Source: Chryseobacterium luteum (lineage in GTDB: Bacteria > Bacteroidota > Bacteroidia > Flavobacteriales > Weeksellaceae). Taken from it: 64,000 bases of DNA. Position numbers and translations under genes: made by a program. The notes beneath the pieces are model-generated. The model was not told the DNA's origin. It ran no database searches and saw only the letters and a list, made by a program, of their open reading frames with translations. The stretch lies in assembly GCF_000737785.1 (NCBI RefSeq), contig NZ_JPRO01000007.1, positions 1-64,000 on the forward strand, given 5' to 3'. Shown in pieces: positions 43,866 through 52,691 of this stretch (within the stretch, counting starts at the first letter, position 1; the number at the start of each line of letters is the position of its first letter).

Positions 43866-44849
43866 TTAATGAAATTCCCGTTTTTCCAATATTCCTTCTC
43901 TATACATTTCAGTATAGATCAATTGTCCTTTTTTCCTTGTATTTAACAGGGGTTCTCCTGTTTCTTCATTATATTTTTGCCATAATTTATAAAATTTCCA
44001 TGTTCCGGTTGGTAAACCATTTTTATACTCCGCTTCCAGGTAAGTATAGGGGTCAGTAAATTCCGGATATTTCTGTAAATCAAGATATCCATTTGATTTG
44101 GATTCTACCCATTTTCCTTCTTTATGGTGATTTTTCACCATGCCCTGTTCTTCGTCATTTTTATAGGGACCATCATGATCATAATATCTGGTAAATTTTC
44201 CGGAGGGCAGAATGTGGTATTTATTTAACGGTTTTAATTGAAAAGGATTTTCAGTAAATTCATAGTCCTGTAAAGAAATTATATAATTTTTATCTATGTT
44301 AAATAGCGTATAGTTGGCAAATCCCATTTCTCCCTGATGATGAAGATATATTCTTTTCATATCGATAAGCTTATCTTCCTTCGTTGAAATTAAATACATT
44401 TTTTCAATAAATGGCTGGGCATAACGAACGGTATTAAAGACCGCCATAAAGTACACTGAATAGTCTCCATAACACAAAAAATCTGTTGCCATTTTAATGC
44501 GGTCATATTTTTCATTGACAGAAGTGCTGAATGGCAGAAAAACATCGTATTCTTCAGGAAGTAATACAAGATCTTTTTTTATGGTTTTTTCAAATTGTAG
44601 TGCATTGATTTCCTTTAGCTTATTTTCATCCTGTATGACAGACAGAATGGAGTCAATGGTGAGTCGTTTTGAAATATCTGAATATCCAAATGGCAGACTG
44701 ATACAATCCGCTTTATTGGTGTTAAAAAAAAACGATCCTTTATCTGAATGTGCTTCTGTGTTTATTGACTTATTTTCTGTTTGAGCCTTACTGTAGCAGG
44801 AAAAAAGGAAAAGGAAAAAAGGAAAACAGGCGATATTAATTTTAGGCAT
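43866..44849 (-). CDS. Exported lipoprotein, candidate immunity protein for the M15-like toxin
   Basis: 327 residues with a signal peptide ending at a lipobox (FPFFLFLFSCYSK). The middle has no recognised domain. The C-terminal part has MORN-like repeats (GKWVESKSNGYLDL, GLPTGTWKFYKLWQK). The ATG at 44849 overlaps the end of the toxin gene (44842) by 8 bases. The same overlap pattern of toxin and exported partner appears twice more in the island. As a lipoprotein it would sit in the envelope where a peptidoglycan-cleaving toxin acts. Immunity is inferred from position and location only. Confidence 0.6.
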   Translation of the reverse strand: MPKINIACFPFFLFLFSCYSKAQTENKSINTEAHSDKGSFFFNTNKADCISLPFGYSDISKRLTIDSILSVIQDENKLKEINALQFEKTIKKDLVLLPEEYDVFLPFSTSVNEKYDRIKMATDFLCYGDYSVYFMAVFNTVRYAQPFIEKMYLISTKEDKLIDMKRIYLHHQGEMGFANYTLFNIDKNYIISLQDYEFTENPFQLKPLNKYHILPSGKFTRYYDHDGPYKNDEEQGMVKNHHKEGKWVESKSNGYLDLQKYPEFTDPYTYLEAEYKNGLPTGTWKFYKLWQKYNEETGEPLLNTRKKGQLIYTEMYREGILEKREFH

Positions 44850-46431
44850 ATATATCTAATATTGGGGTGAAACCGTGAACATGCAAATGGTTATTATGTC
44901 TGGGATTAGCCGTATGGGTGGTATGAGGTAACCGTGTACTGGCATTGTCTACAGTACTGGCATTTGAGGTGTTGGAAAAATCCTCTGACCGGCCTGATCC
45001 AAATCCAAAATCAAAAAGAATATTCCGGAGAATGACCTGATTATCATAATCAAAATTCGGTGCCGTAAGGATGGTATTGACTCCATCTTGCTGAGCAGTT
45101 AATAAATTCAAATCTCCTGCTTCTCCATTTACATGTTCTGCGCTGGGATAGCACGATGCATCAGAATAAGAAAAGCCCTGAGATACGATATAATGGGTAT
45201 GTCCTTCCTGTCTGAATTGTGCCAATGCCCCTAAGAAACCTGCAAATAAATCCGGTTGAATGCTTCTTCTTCTTGTGTGCTGAAATCCATACCGGATGAC
45301 GACTCCATCCCGATTATAATTGAATGCTTCAAAAATCTGTGGCCCTACACCTGCATTCTCTAAAATATCCATATTGACCAGCTCAACATTTCCCTGTTGA
45401 TTGGCGTACCATTTATCGGTGGCTCCATCACCAAGAGTTCCGTTGGCATAGACCAACAGCTGATGAGCATCTATATTTTCTAACGCAGATCTATTGGCCG
45501 TGTAATCTATTGTTTGCAAAAGATTTCCTCTTTGGGCAAGCGGTGGAATGGTGTTGACTCTTCTTTTTCTGATTACACTTTCTTTAGTTCTGGAACAGAT
45601 CCTGTGCTCATTATCGTTTTGGTCGTAATAAAAAAAGACAACTTCAGTAGAATGGGCATTCAGAACTTTTTGAATCCTTCTTCTTCTTGCCGGATTTGCT
45701 CCAATCTCTTGTAAAGTATTGTACGTATTACTGCCATGATGAATGGTATATATATTTTTATTGACCACTCTGAATCTTCCTCTGTCATCATTTAAGAAAA
45801 TGCCGGCTCCGTTTACTTCTTCCTGCCCATCTCTATAGGCACAGGGATTATTGTCTGTTCTTTCTACCGCCACTTCCAAATTAATGCTGCCATCTGCCAG
45901 TCTTCTGGTCCAGTCATCAAAAGCAGCTCTTCCATCAGGCCTGAGCTGCAGCTTCATAATGGCTTTATTGATATGGTCATTTAAATTAGCGTAATGACCA
46001 TGGTTACCCTGTCTGTTGTTAAGGGCATCAAAATTTCCTACCTGTACCGTAAACAACCTTTGTGCCTCATATCTGTCAGGAGATACAAAGCGCATTAACT
46101 GTAATGTATCTGTATTTTCCGTCATGGTATTTGCGGAAGGTCTTATCACCGCATCTATACTCAAATCGGTCATATTGCTGGTTTCTATGATCAGATAGAC
46201 TGTTTTTCCTAATATGGAATCGTATGGAATATTTTGATTCTGATGATCCTGCTGCACATGAGCAGAATCAATTTTCGTGAAATTGACTCTTGTTCCATTA
46301 TCTGTTGTAACCTTCCTGGCAAAATAAACGTCACTGATACGCTGTAATGAATCATCAGGAGTATCCGGTGCCAATGGACCGTTTAAAGTTTGGGTTTGCC
46401 CGGAATCTGTTATTGTAATACGTGTCGCCAT
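44842..46431 (-). CDS. Candidate T6SS effector with M15-like zinc peptidase domain
   Basis: 529 residues without a signal peptide. The N-terminal 200 residues form a beta-sandwich-like domain starting MATRITITDSGQTQTLNG, with a YFARKV element shared with the effector at 47927 (YFAKQV). The C-terminal domain has the metal-site pattern of M15/VanX-type peptidases: SAEHVNGEAGDLNLL (H433, D440) and HNNHLHVHGF (H515 and H517), the spacing expected of H-x6-D and H-x-H zinc ligands. Such enzymes cut peptide cross-links of peptidoglycan. No secretion signal is present, so delivery by the VgrG spike is likely. The following gene overlaps and probably encodes immunity. Confidence 0.65.
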   Translation of the reverse strand: MATRITITDSGQTQTLNGPLAPDTPDDSLQRISDVYFARKVTTDNGTRVNFTKIDSAHVQQDHQNQNIPYDSILGKTVYLIIETSNMTDLSIDAVIRPSANTMTENTDTLQLMRFVSPDRYEAQRLFTVQVGNFDALNNRQGNHGHYANLNDHINKAIMKLQLRPDGRAAFDDWTRRLADGSINLEVAVERTDNNPCAYRDGQEEVNGAGIFLNDDRGRFRVVNKNIYTIHHGSNTYNTLQEIGANPARRRRIQKVLNAHSTEVVFFYYDQNDNEHRICSRTKESVIRKRRVNTIPPLAQRGNLLQTIDYTANRSALENIDAHQLLVYANGTLGDGATDKWYANQQGNVELVNMDILENAGVGPQIFEAFNYNRDGVVIRYGFQHTRRRSIQPDLFAGFLGALAQFRQEGHTHYIVSQGFSYSDASCYPSAEHVNGEAGDLNLLTAQQDGVNTILTAPNFDYDNQVILRNILFDFGFGSGRSEDFSNTSNASTVDNASTRLPHTTHTANPRHNNHLHVHGFTPILDIYA

Positions 46432-46559
46432 GTTTAGATTTTTCTTTTTTAGTACGGGAGTTTTTGCTATTTCCTGACGGGGATTATCCTATATTTTATT
46501 TTCATGAGGTAAGGCTCAGACATCCAACTGGTCCTACAGTTCTTCAATCCATTTTATTT

Positions 46560-47429
46560 TTATAGTTCTTCGTAGCTTATTTCTTTTATATGATAGATGA
46601 TTTTCTTTTGGTAGTTTTCTCCCAGAGAAAATTCTATGGTCAGTTTATGCTCCAACACTTCTTTGGTTTTAACATCTAATAAAATCTGCCCTTTATATTT
46701 GTCCAGTTTTGGAAAATCTGTTTCACTATGATAAGCGATTTCCTTTCTTTTCATTTCTCCGTAAAACATTTCCCAATTTTTATCTGAAGGAATACTACCG
46801 GTGTACTGTAACAGTAATAATTCGTCATCACAACGCATATCCCCCGTTTGTACATGCTCTTCTATGTCTATTACGGTATTGGCCATAAAATTACGGTAGC
46901 GTACGGTATACTTTACCTGATCCTCCTTCTCATATGTTCCATAAAATTTATGAATGATCATTCCAACATGAATATTTTTTAAAAGATCTTTACCCACTAA
47001 ATGCTCCTTTTGGTAAAATTCTTTTAAAAATTGATAAGAATCTTCTGCCTTTTTGCCCACATAGGACCGGGAGAGCTTTTCTACCGTTTTTTCAACCCTA
47101 TCCTGAAGAATTGACAGTCCCTGTACATTCTTTAAGTTCGCATATTCGTCCGTTATAAGCACTACTTCATTATTGATATCTGCAATTTTTGCTAAAAAAT
47201 CTTTTTCGGACAATGATAGTTCCTTATCCCTGTGAACTCTGTCAAAAATTTCGATATGGTATTCAAATCTTTCTTTTTCTAAAAGCTTCAGCGTAACATG
47301 AAAAATTTTGTTGAGTTCGCTTCTATGCGTTTTTCCGTTGACGGTGGTATATTCATTACATGAATAGCGATAAAATCTCTTTCCTTCTAAAAGATTTAAT
47401 TTAATATGTATAGGAAATACGGGTTTCAT
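46560..47429 (-). CDS. Cytosolic protein of the VgrG island, unknown
   Basis: 289 residues without signal peptide or membrane segment (MKPVFPIHIKLNLLEGKRFY). It is charged, with alternating beta and helical segments (VHRDKELSLSEKDFLAKIAD, YHIKEISYEEL at the end). It lies between the lipoprotein at 47448 and the M15-like effector. Its place before the effector gene would suit an effector chaperone or adaptor. I do not recognise a family. Confidence 0.5.
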   Translation of the reverse strand: MKPVFPIHIKLNLLEGKRFYRYSCNEYTTVNGKTHRSELNKIFHVTLKLLEKERFEYHIEIFDRVHRDKELSLSEKDFLAKIADINNEVVLITDEYANLKNVQGLSILQDRVEKTVEKLSRSYVGKKAEDSYQFLKEFYQKEHLVGKDLLKNIHVGMIIHKFYGTYEKEDQVKYTVRYRNFMANTVIDIEEHVQTGDMRCDDELLLLQYTGSIPSDKNWEMFYGEMKRKEIAYHSETDFPKLDKYKGQILLDVKTKEVLEHKLTIEFSLGENYQKKIIYHIKEISYEEL

Positions 47430-47447
47430 AATTTTTCACTCATTATT

Positions 47448-47930
47448 TTACTCAAAAACTACTTTCCCTCCAGAGGAAACCCATTGGTTTTTTTTGTTCC
47501 ATGATCCATCGCAATCCTGTTGCATCTGTTTAATTATTTTTGCTTTTTTTATGTCAATAATGGCACAGGTGTAGTTTTCATGCAGGGTACTGTCTTTATC
47601 ACTTTCATGTACATATTCTTTGATGATGCCGTCTACTACTACATACTTTGCATTAGGGGACAGTGAAGAAAAGAGCTCGCTTCCTGTACCTTTAAATTCA
47701 GTTCCTTTACCTACTTTTATCTTCTTCTTTTTATTAATAATATGGAGATTATACCATAGTTTCATAGGGCTGTTATAAGAAGCATAATACAATGATAAAT
47801 TATTATTTAAAACAACTGTGGTGTCTTTCTTTACCGTTTTATTCTGCCCATCATGATGTTTTTGGGAAACAACGTTTCCACAGGTAATAAAAATGATTAA
47901 AATCATTAGCATGGATGTCAATTTTTTCAT
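47448..47930 (-). CDS. Exported protein, candidate immunity for the effector at 47927
   Basis: 160 residues with a signal peptide (MKKLTSMLMILIIFITCGNV); a cysteine at the end suggests a lipoprotein but the preceding residue is an unusual T. Its ATG overlaps the stop of the effector gene by four bases (ATGA), the usual toxin-immunity coupling. The mature part is basic and ends in WVSSGGKVVFE. No domain is recognised. The role is inferred from arrangement only. Confidence 0.55.
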   Translation of the reverse strand: MKKLTSMLMILIIFITCGNVVSQKHHDGQNKTVKKDTTVVLNNNLSLYYASYNSPMKLWYNLHIINKKKKIKVGKGTEFKGTGSELFSSLSPNAKYVVVDGIIKEYVHESDKDSTLHENYTCAIIDIKKAKIIKQMQQDCDGSWNKKNQWVSSGGKVVFE

Positions 47931-49594
47931 GATGATAAGTTTGCGTTTTTTTCCATTTTTTCATAGCGTTTATCCATATCTGTACCTCTTCTTTTATTCC
48001 CGTAATCATCAAGAATTTCCTGCTCGTATTTACTGTGCATATCTCCCCATTCGCCAGGGTTTCTTGATGTTTTTTCCAGTTTTTCACCTTCTTTTCTGGT
48101 TTTATTTTCTTTGGATGTGTTGGCATCTTTTTTTGCAAAAAAACGGTCTAATGCAGCACCGAAATCATCTTTTACATATCCCGGCCTGTTAATGTGATGA
48201 TCCAATACGGTTGCTTTACCTAATTTTGATTTTAAATAATCTGACAGTTTATATGAATAGCCTGCAGGAGTTAAAGGAAGCACGACTTCTTTCAATCTCT
48301 TAATAAAATCCAGCACTTGTTTTTCCTGAAATACTTTATCAATAACAGCATTTACAATCGGTTGCAGAGGCTTACATTCTACTGTTTTGCCAAATAAAGA
48401 TTCTTTACAGTTTTCTCTGATTTTATTGGATAATGTATTTCCTGTAATTTTCTCCGCTTTAGGATCTGCCGGATCTTTATAGTACAAAATCCCGGAATCC
48501 ACCGTCCAGCCACATGATACAAATAACTCTTCATATTTTTCAGGATGCTGAGCTTTAAATTCCTCAACCTGTGTAGTAAATTCACCTTTTCCGGTATGAT
48601 CCACTGTTTTCTGCATAGCCCCCGCAGTTAATATCATCTGTTCACCTGAAAGGTCCCAGTCATAGGATTGAACAGAATCTAATTTGCCTTCATTTTCGGA
48701 CATTCCCACTAAAATAGCCTTTTCTTCATCTGTAATTTTCTTTTCTTCAATCAATGTATCCCAATCGGAATAATTTTCAAGTTTCTTAGATCCCCAGTAG
48801 GCTGGTCCATATTTCCCGCTATATCGGGTACAGGTAATATCATAATTCTTTCCACAATTACAGTATCTGATCTCAAATCTTTCATTGTCTTTATTTAAAA
48901 ACTCATGCGTATCATCCGGAAATTTCACTTCATCTTCTGTTCCCGTTACTTCAGCTTTGAAATATAAAAAGGCATTTAAGTCTTCTCTTTTATTTAGTTT
49001 ATCTATTAATTTCTTTAAATCTTCATCACTTTTGGGACGCATCGTTATTTCTTTTGCATATACCAGTGTACCGTTGATAGTGAATTCTATTTTGCTTTTT
49101 TCTTCCTCGCCATCTAAAAACCTGACAGGATTTTCATATACGTTTTCCGTATTTTTCAATTTATTTTCATGGATCTCAACAGAGAGTTTGCCGCTTGTTC
49201 CTTCACAATTGGCCACTACCCATACTTTATTTTTAATGGTGGTGCTGTTTATTCTCTCAAAATCAAAATCCAGGCTGCCATCAGCTTTTTTTGCCTGTAC
49301 TTCTTCTTCCCAGGTAATTTTCACCTCTTCTTTTGCTTTTAATCTTACAGAATCTTCTTTATCGGCCCGGATATTTCTTCTTCCTTTTTTTTCGTACTTC
49401 TTTTTTACATCAGATACCAGACCTCCGCTTTTGACAGGATACGTATCTTCTTTCGTTTCCCAGGTCATTTTAGGAACTTGTTTCGCAAAATATATTTTCA
49501 CCACATTCACTTCATGATCCACCTGGTGCGGCATATCATAAACCTTTTGATTGGGGTTTACAGAATAATCATCTTTTTGTTGTTCGTCACTCAT
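47927..49594 (-). CDS. Candidate T6SS effector, muramidase-like
   Basis: 555 residues, acidic N-terminus and no signal peptide. Residues 1-200 form a beta-rich delivery domain with VVKIYFAKQVPKMTWETKE, comparable to the N-terminus of the effector at 44842. At about residue 298, MSENEGKLDSVQSYDWD is followed by MILTAGAMQKT. A glutamate, then a Y-D pair and a T-A-G-x-x-Q element recall lysozyme-like or transglycosylase active sites. Near the end HHINRPGYVKDDFGAALDRF looks like a conserved tail segment. Both assignments are tentative. It overlaps the downstream immunity candidate by four bases. It is neither PAAR nor VgrG. Confidence 0.5.
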   Translation of the reverse strand: MSDEQQKDDYSVNPNQKVYDMPHQVDHEVNVVKIYFAKQVPKMTWETKEDTYPVKSGGLVSDVKKKYEKKGRRNIRADKEDSVRLKAKEEVKITWEEEVQAKKADGSLDFDFERINSTTIKNKVWVVANCEGTSGKLSVEIHENKLKNTENVYENPVRFLDGEEEKSKIEFTINGTLVYAKEITMRPKSDEDLKKLIDKLNKREDLNAFLYFKAEVTGTEDEVKFPDDTHEFLNKDNERFEIRYCNCGKNYDITCTRYSGKYGPAYWGSKKLENYSDWDTLIEEKKITDEEKAILVGMSENEGKLDSVQSYDWDLSGEQMILTAGAMQKTVDHTGKGEFTTQVEEFKAQHPEKYEELFVSCGWTVDSGILYYKDPADPKAEKITGNTLSNKIRENCKESLFGKTVECKPLQPIVNAVIDKVFQEKQVLDFIKRLKEVVLPLTPAGYSYKLSDYLKSKLGKATVLDHHINRPGYVKDDFGAALDRFFAKKDANTSKENKTRKEGEKLEKTSRNPGEWGDMHSKYEQEILDDYGNKRRGTDMDKRYEKMEKNANLSS

Positions 49595-49614
49595 ATCATT
49601 TTATTTTGAGCTGA

Positions 49615-50190
49615 TTAGTAAAAATCATTTGAGTTTTTATATTTTGTTTCCAAGTCTTTACTAACTTTTAACCTTAATGCTGAGGGTAAATCTTTTAATG
49701 TAATGTTCAGATTATCATTGAGTTTACATTTGCCATCTTCTCCGCAATAATATTTTATATGGTACAGATAATTTTTACGGTTATACAATATAATATAGGA
49801 GACTTTTGCATCATTATCCCAGTTTCCGCAATACGTAAAAGGTATTAAGACAGCCTGATGTTTATTTACTGTATAAACAGATATATTATTTGTCTTTAAA
49901 TTGATTAAACCGGATTGTGCATAGGGATAATGATAAACTATACTATCGCTGTAATTTTTATTTTCAACAACAGCGCTGATTATGGTTACAGCTCCGTCAA
50001 ATCTCTCTTTTTCAGCATTACAGGGATTGATTACTTTTATTGTAAGCTTATTGAGTACTGTTCCATCTTTAAAATTTTTATTTATCATCAATGAATCCTG
50101 ATAATATCTTTTCAAAGTATCATTAACCGGGTTTTGCCCGCAAACAGGAATAAAGAAAAATACTATAAAACTAGTTACTAAGTTTTTCAT
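49615..50190 (-). CDS. Secreted protein of unknown function in the VgrG island
   Basis: 191 residues with a signal peptide (MKNLVTSFIVFFFIPVCGQ). The body is beta-rich with two cysteine-rich segments (NKHQAVLIPFTYCGNWDNDA, KYYCGEDGKCKLNDN). It lies 54 bases after the lipoprotein gene at 50245 and 20 bases before the muramidase-like effector gene. It could be a second immunity factor or an unrelated secreted protein. Confidence 0.45.
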   Translation of the reverse strand: MKNLVTSFIVFFFIPVCGQNPVNDTLKRYYQDSLMINKNFKDGTVLNKLTIKVINPCNAEKERFDGAVTIISAVVENKNYSDSIVYHYPYAQSGLINLKTNNISVYTVNKHQAVLIPFTYCGNWDNDAKVSYIILYNRKNYLYHIKYYCGEDGKCKLNDNLNITLKDLPSALRLKVSKDLETKYKNSNDFY

Positions 50191-50244
50191 TTTTTATGAT
50201 TGCTATTTTTCTCATTTTCAATAAATACTTGAAAAAACATACGC

Positions 50245-51054
50245 TTACCAACAAAACTTATCTGACACTGCATATTCTGTGCATTGATCAACAGTCTTCA
50301 ATTTGCCTCCAACAATTTTATTTTTATAGAGTTTTCTTTCTCTGGTATCACTCACTCCTGTTATTAGATATTTTTCTGTTTTGTCCCATCCATAGAAAGC
50401 GGCTTTATCGAAAAAATCTGGTACAAATATAAATTTGCCTTCTTTTTCAGACCATTTGTAAAATTGATACATATCATTGTCTCTCATAGAACTTGCAAGA
50501 TCCAAAATAAGAAGATCTTCATATCCATCATGATCCATATCTGTTATTGTTATAAAGTTATAATCTGCATTCCGGAAAATCATTTTTTTCTTATTGGCAA
50601 AATCATTTTCTTTAAAGTTTTTATTTTTATAATAATCATAAGTATTATAATATGAATTCTTGTTTATAACCTGCCAATGCTGAAGCTCAACAGTTCCTTC
50701 TATACATTGGTAAGCAGACTTAGGCAAAAGACTATTTGTATCTTCTTCTATTTCAGCAATAGTATAATTTTTTCCTCCTGACAAACTTTCAGATTTAGAA
50801 AATAGCATCCGAATGTCTAACTTTTTTTTATTAATCTCCAGCGGAATTGTTACTACATATTTCGAAGGGATACTCAATGTATCTGGATATTTTTGCACAT
50901 TCTGATTCTTGGAAGATGTGGGATAAAGTGTTTTACCCTCAATCTCAGTAGAATCAATTTTTGCTGTATTTACGGTCTCATTATTTGAGATTTTTCTAGC
51001 TTGATTTCTTGTACAGGAAATCAACAGTATGAGTATTAAAGCATATTTTTTCAT
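50245..51054 (-). CDS. XAC2610-like lipoprotein, candidate immunity to the transglycosylase-like toxin
   Basis: 269 residues with a lipobox (MKKYALILILLISCTRNQ). The motif ITDMDHDGYEDLLILDLASS, an EF-hand-like acidic loop, is typical of XAC2610/VCBS-type lipoproteins, some of which inhibit lysozymes. Its ATG at 51054 overlaps the stop of the PAAR-effector gene at 51051 by four bases. Lysozyme inhibition would suit the toxin's lytic-transglycosylase-like C-terminus. The immunity role is inferred from family resemblance and coupling. Confidence 0.65.
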   Translation of the reverse strand: MKKYALILILLISCTRNQARKISNNETVNTAKIDSTEIEGKTLYPTSSKNQNVQKYPDTLSIPSKYVVTIPLEINKKKLDIRMLFSKSESLSGGKNYTIAEIEEDTNSLLPKSAYQCIEGTVELQHWQVINKNSYYNTYDYYKNKNFKENDFANKKKMIFRNADYNFITITDMDHDGYEDLLILDLASSMRDNDMYQFYKWSEKEGKFIFVPDFFDKAAFYGWDKTEKYLITGVSDTRERKLYKNKIVGGKLKTVDQCTEYAVSDKFCW

Positions 51055-52601
51055 TCATTTATATCGCTAATCTTTTTAACATAATAGATTTTTATCCCTT
51101 TATATTCTTCATAATTTTTGAAAGTTGCATTTCCATTACTATCAATATTTGATAAATAATGTCCTCCATTATATAGTTTTATAAATTCAGCATCCAACAA
51201 TGATTTTACAGAAGAGTTATCAGCTTTCTGCGGCATATACCTATTTAAATGCGAAAGTCCCGGAATGGTTGTTGGACACCACTTATAAGTAAGGTTTCCT
51301 TCTTTTTGCTCCGTTGGTTTTACCGAATAATTGCATTTTTTCAGTAATTTTTCTAAATATTTTTTAGCCGCATCCAATTTATCTGAAATCTTTTTATCCA
51401 TCTTTATAGATAAATTTTCCTTCCAATTCCAGATATAATTGGGATTTTTATTTATTCTTGTAATGTAATCTTGATCTGTTTTTTCTCTTTTTTCATAAGT
51501 GAAATCTATTTGGCACATACCCCAGCCATCTGGCTCTCCATAATTTGGAATTCCTTTGCTTTCATATACTCTTCCGGAGGGTCCATATACTGCTTCTTTT
51601 CTACTTTCCCCCTTTCCCACAAATTCGGGATCCCAAAACTGTCTTACAACTGGATGGAATTCGCTCCCTGATTCGTGAAGAATCATTCTATATACCGGCC
51701 AATATTTTAAATATCCCTTATCATTCATATATTTTTTAATGACTTCTTTTGTAGGATTTTTTCCCCTTATATAAAATTGAAAACTACTCAAAACAGAAGT
51801 TTTTGCTTCATTCCATATTTCTACAGTTGCAGTGCCTCCTCTAAATAGCCCACGAAAATCAACATCCCATTTAGTTTTTCCTTTATTCGCAATCATAAAT
51901 GCATTCCCACCATCAGACTTTGCAGGAAAATAATCAACATCGTTTCTGTCATATAACGTAGCACTTGCCGTAAACTTAAATTCTGTCTTTAATCTAAACC
52001 GCAAACTTTTATGTATACAATCCTTTCCTATATAAACTTCAATTCTTATTTTAGGCATCGCAGGTTCTGATGAAATAAATACGAAAGATTCAGGGTCAAT
52101 TTTTACATCATTATAATAAACAGAAACAGTGTAAACGTCATCTAGTAATGCTAAAATTCTATCCTCCATCGGAATCGGTTTTGCAAAAGCCACATTAGGA
52201 GTAGGGTCACAAAAAATAAAAGATTCTTTCACCAGAACCGTTTGCTTTTGAACAACAGTACTGCCCAAATTTTGCCACGGACTTAATTTTATAACACTCA
52301 TACACGGAGGAGGAGACATGTTTTTGGCAGGCCATTTTGGGTGTCCGCAGGTTCCTTTAAACTTAAGGTTGACCATGTTGTTTCCATCACCTTCCGTTGC
52401 AAATAGCTTATCCTGAAGGTTTATTTCGTTAGAAGTCACTTTCAGTTTTCCGGGTGCCTGAGCGTAGGGGCACTTCAACTTTGCTCCATGCAATACCATT
52501 TCTCTTTTTTCTAAAGGAGAATCTTCGTTGGCTTTTTTTTGTTTTTCTGCCCGTTTTTCAGAAAGCTTACGATCATGTGCTGAAGTATTCTGATCTTCCA
52601 T
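51051..52601 (-). CDS. PAAR-like (DUF4280) effector with lytic-transglycosylase-like C-terminus
   Basis: 516 residues. The N-terminal 150 residues look like a DUF4280/PAAR-like spike-tip domain: REMVLHGAKLKCPYAQAPGK, then NMVNLKFKGTCGHP and PPPCMSVIKLSPWQNLGST, with paired cysteines. A beta domain follows. The C-terminal domain from about residue 300 has YWPVYRMILHESGSEFHPVV (E310 as the catalytic Glu candidate) and PDGWGMCQIDF (like the G-x-G-L-M-Q-I of transglycosylases). It probably cleaves the peptidoglycan glycan strand. The gene begins 90 bases after vgrG, so the two proteins should form a spike. Confidence 0.75.
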   Translation of the reverse strand: MEDQNTSAHDRKLSEKRAEKQKKANEDSPLEKREMVLHGAKLKCPYAQAPGKLKVTSNEINLQDKLFATEGDGNNMVNLKFKGTCGHPKWPAKNMSPPPCMSVIKLSPWQNLGSTVVQKQTVLVKESFIFCDPTPNVAFAKPIPMEDRILALLDDVYTVSVYYNDVKIDPESFVFISSEPAMPKIRIEVYIGKDCIHKSLRFRLKTEFKFTASATLYDRNDVDYFPAKSDGGNAFMIANKGKTKWDVDFRGLFRGGTATVEIWNEAKTSVLSSFQFYIRGKNPTKEVIKKYMNDKGYLKYWPVYRMILHESGSEFHPVVRQFWDPEFVGKGESRKEAVYGPSGRVYESKGIPNYGEPDGWGMCQIDFTYEKREKTDQDYITRINKNPNYIWNWKENLSIKMDKKISDKLDAAKKYLEKLLKKCNYSVKPTEQKEGNLTYKWCPTTIPGLSHLNRYMPQKADNSSVKSLLDAEFIKLYNGGHYLSNIDSNGNATFKNYEEYKGIKIYYVKKISDINE

Positions 52602-52691
52602 GTGGTACTATTTTAAATTGGATTCAATTGTTGAGGCCGGAAACATTCGTCGGCAACCAATGAAAATTTACGTTCATCATCCGTAATGAAT

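Noticed and set aside
48885..49517. 210-codon plus-strand frame opposite the second effector
   Set aside because: It is a serine- and phenylalanine-rich shadow of a lysine/glutamate-rich gene; no real signal peptide or domain.
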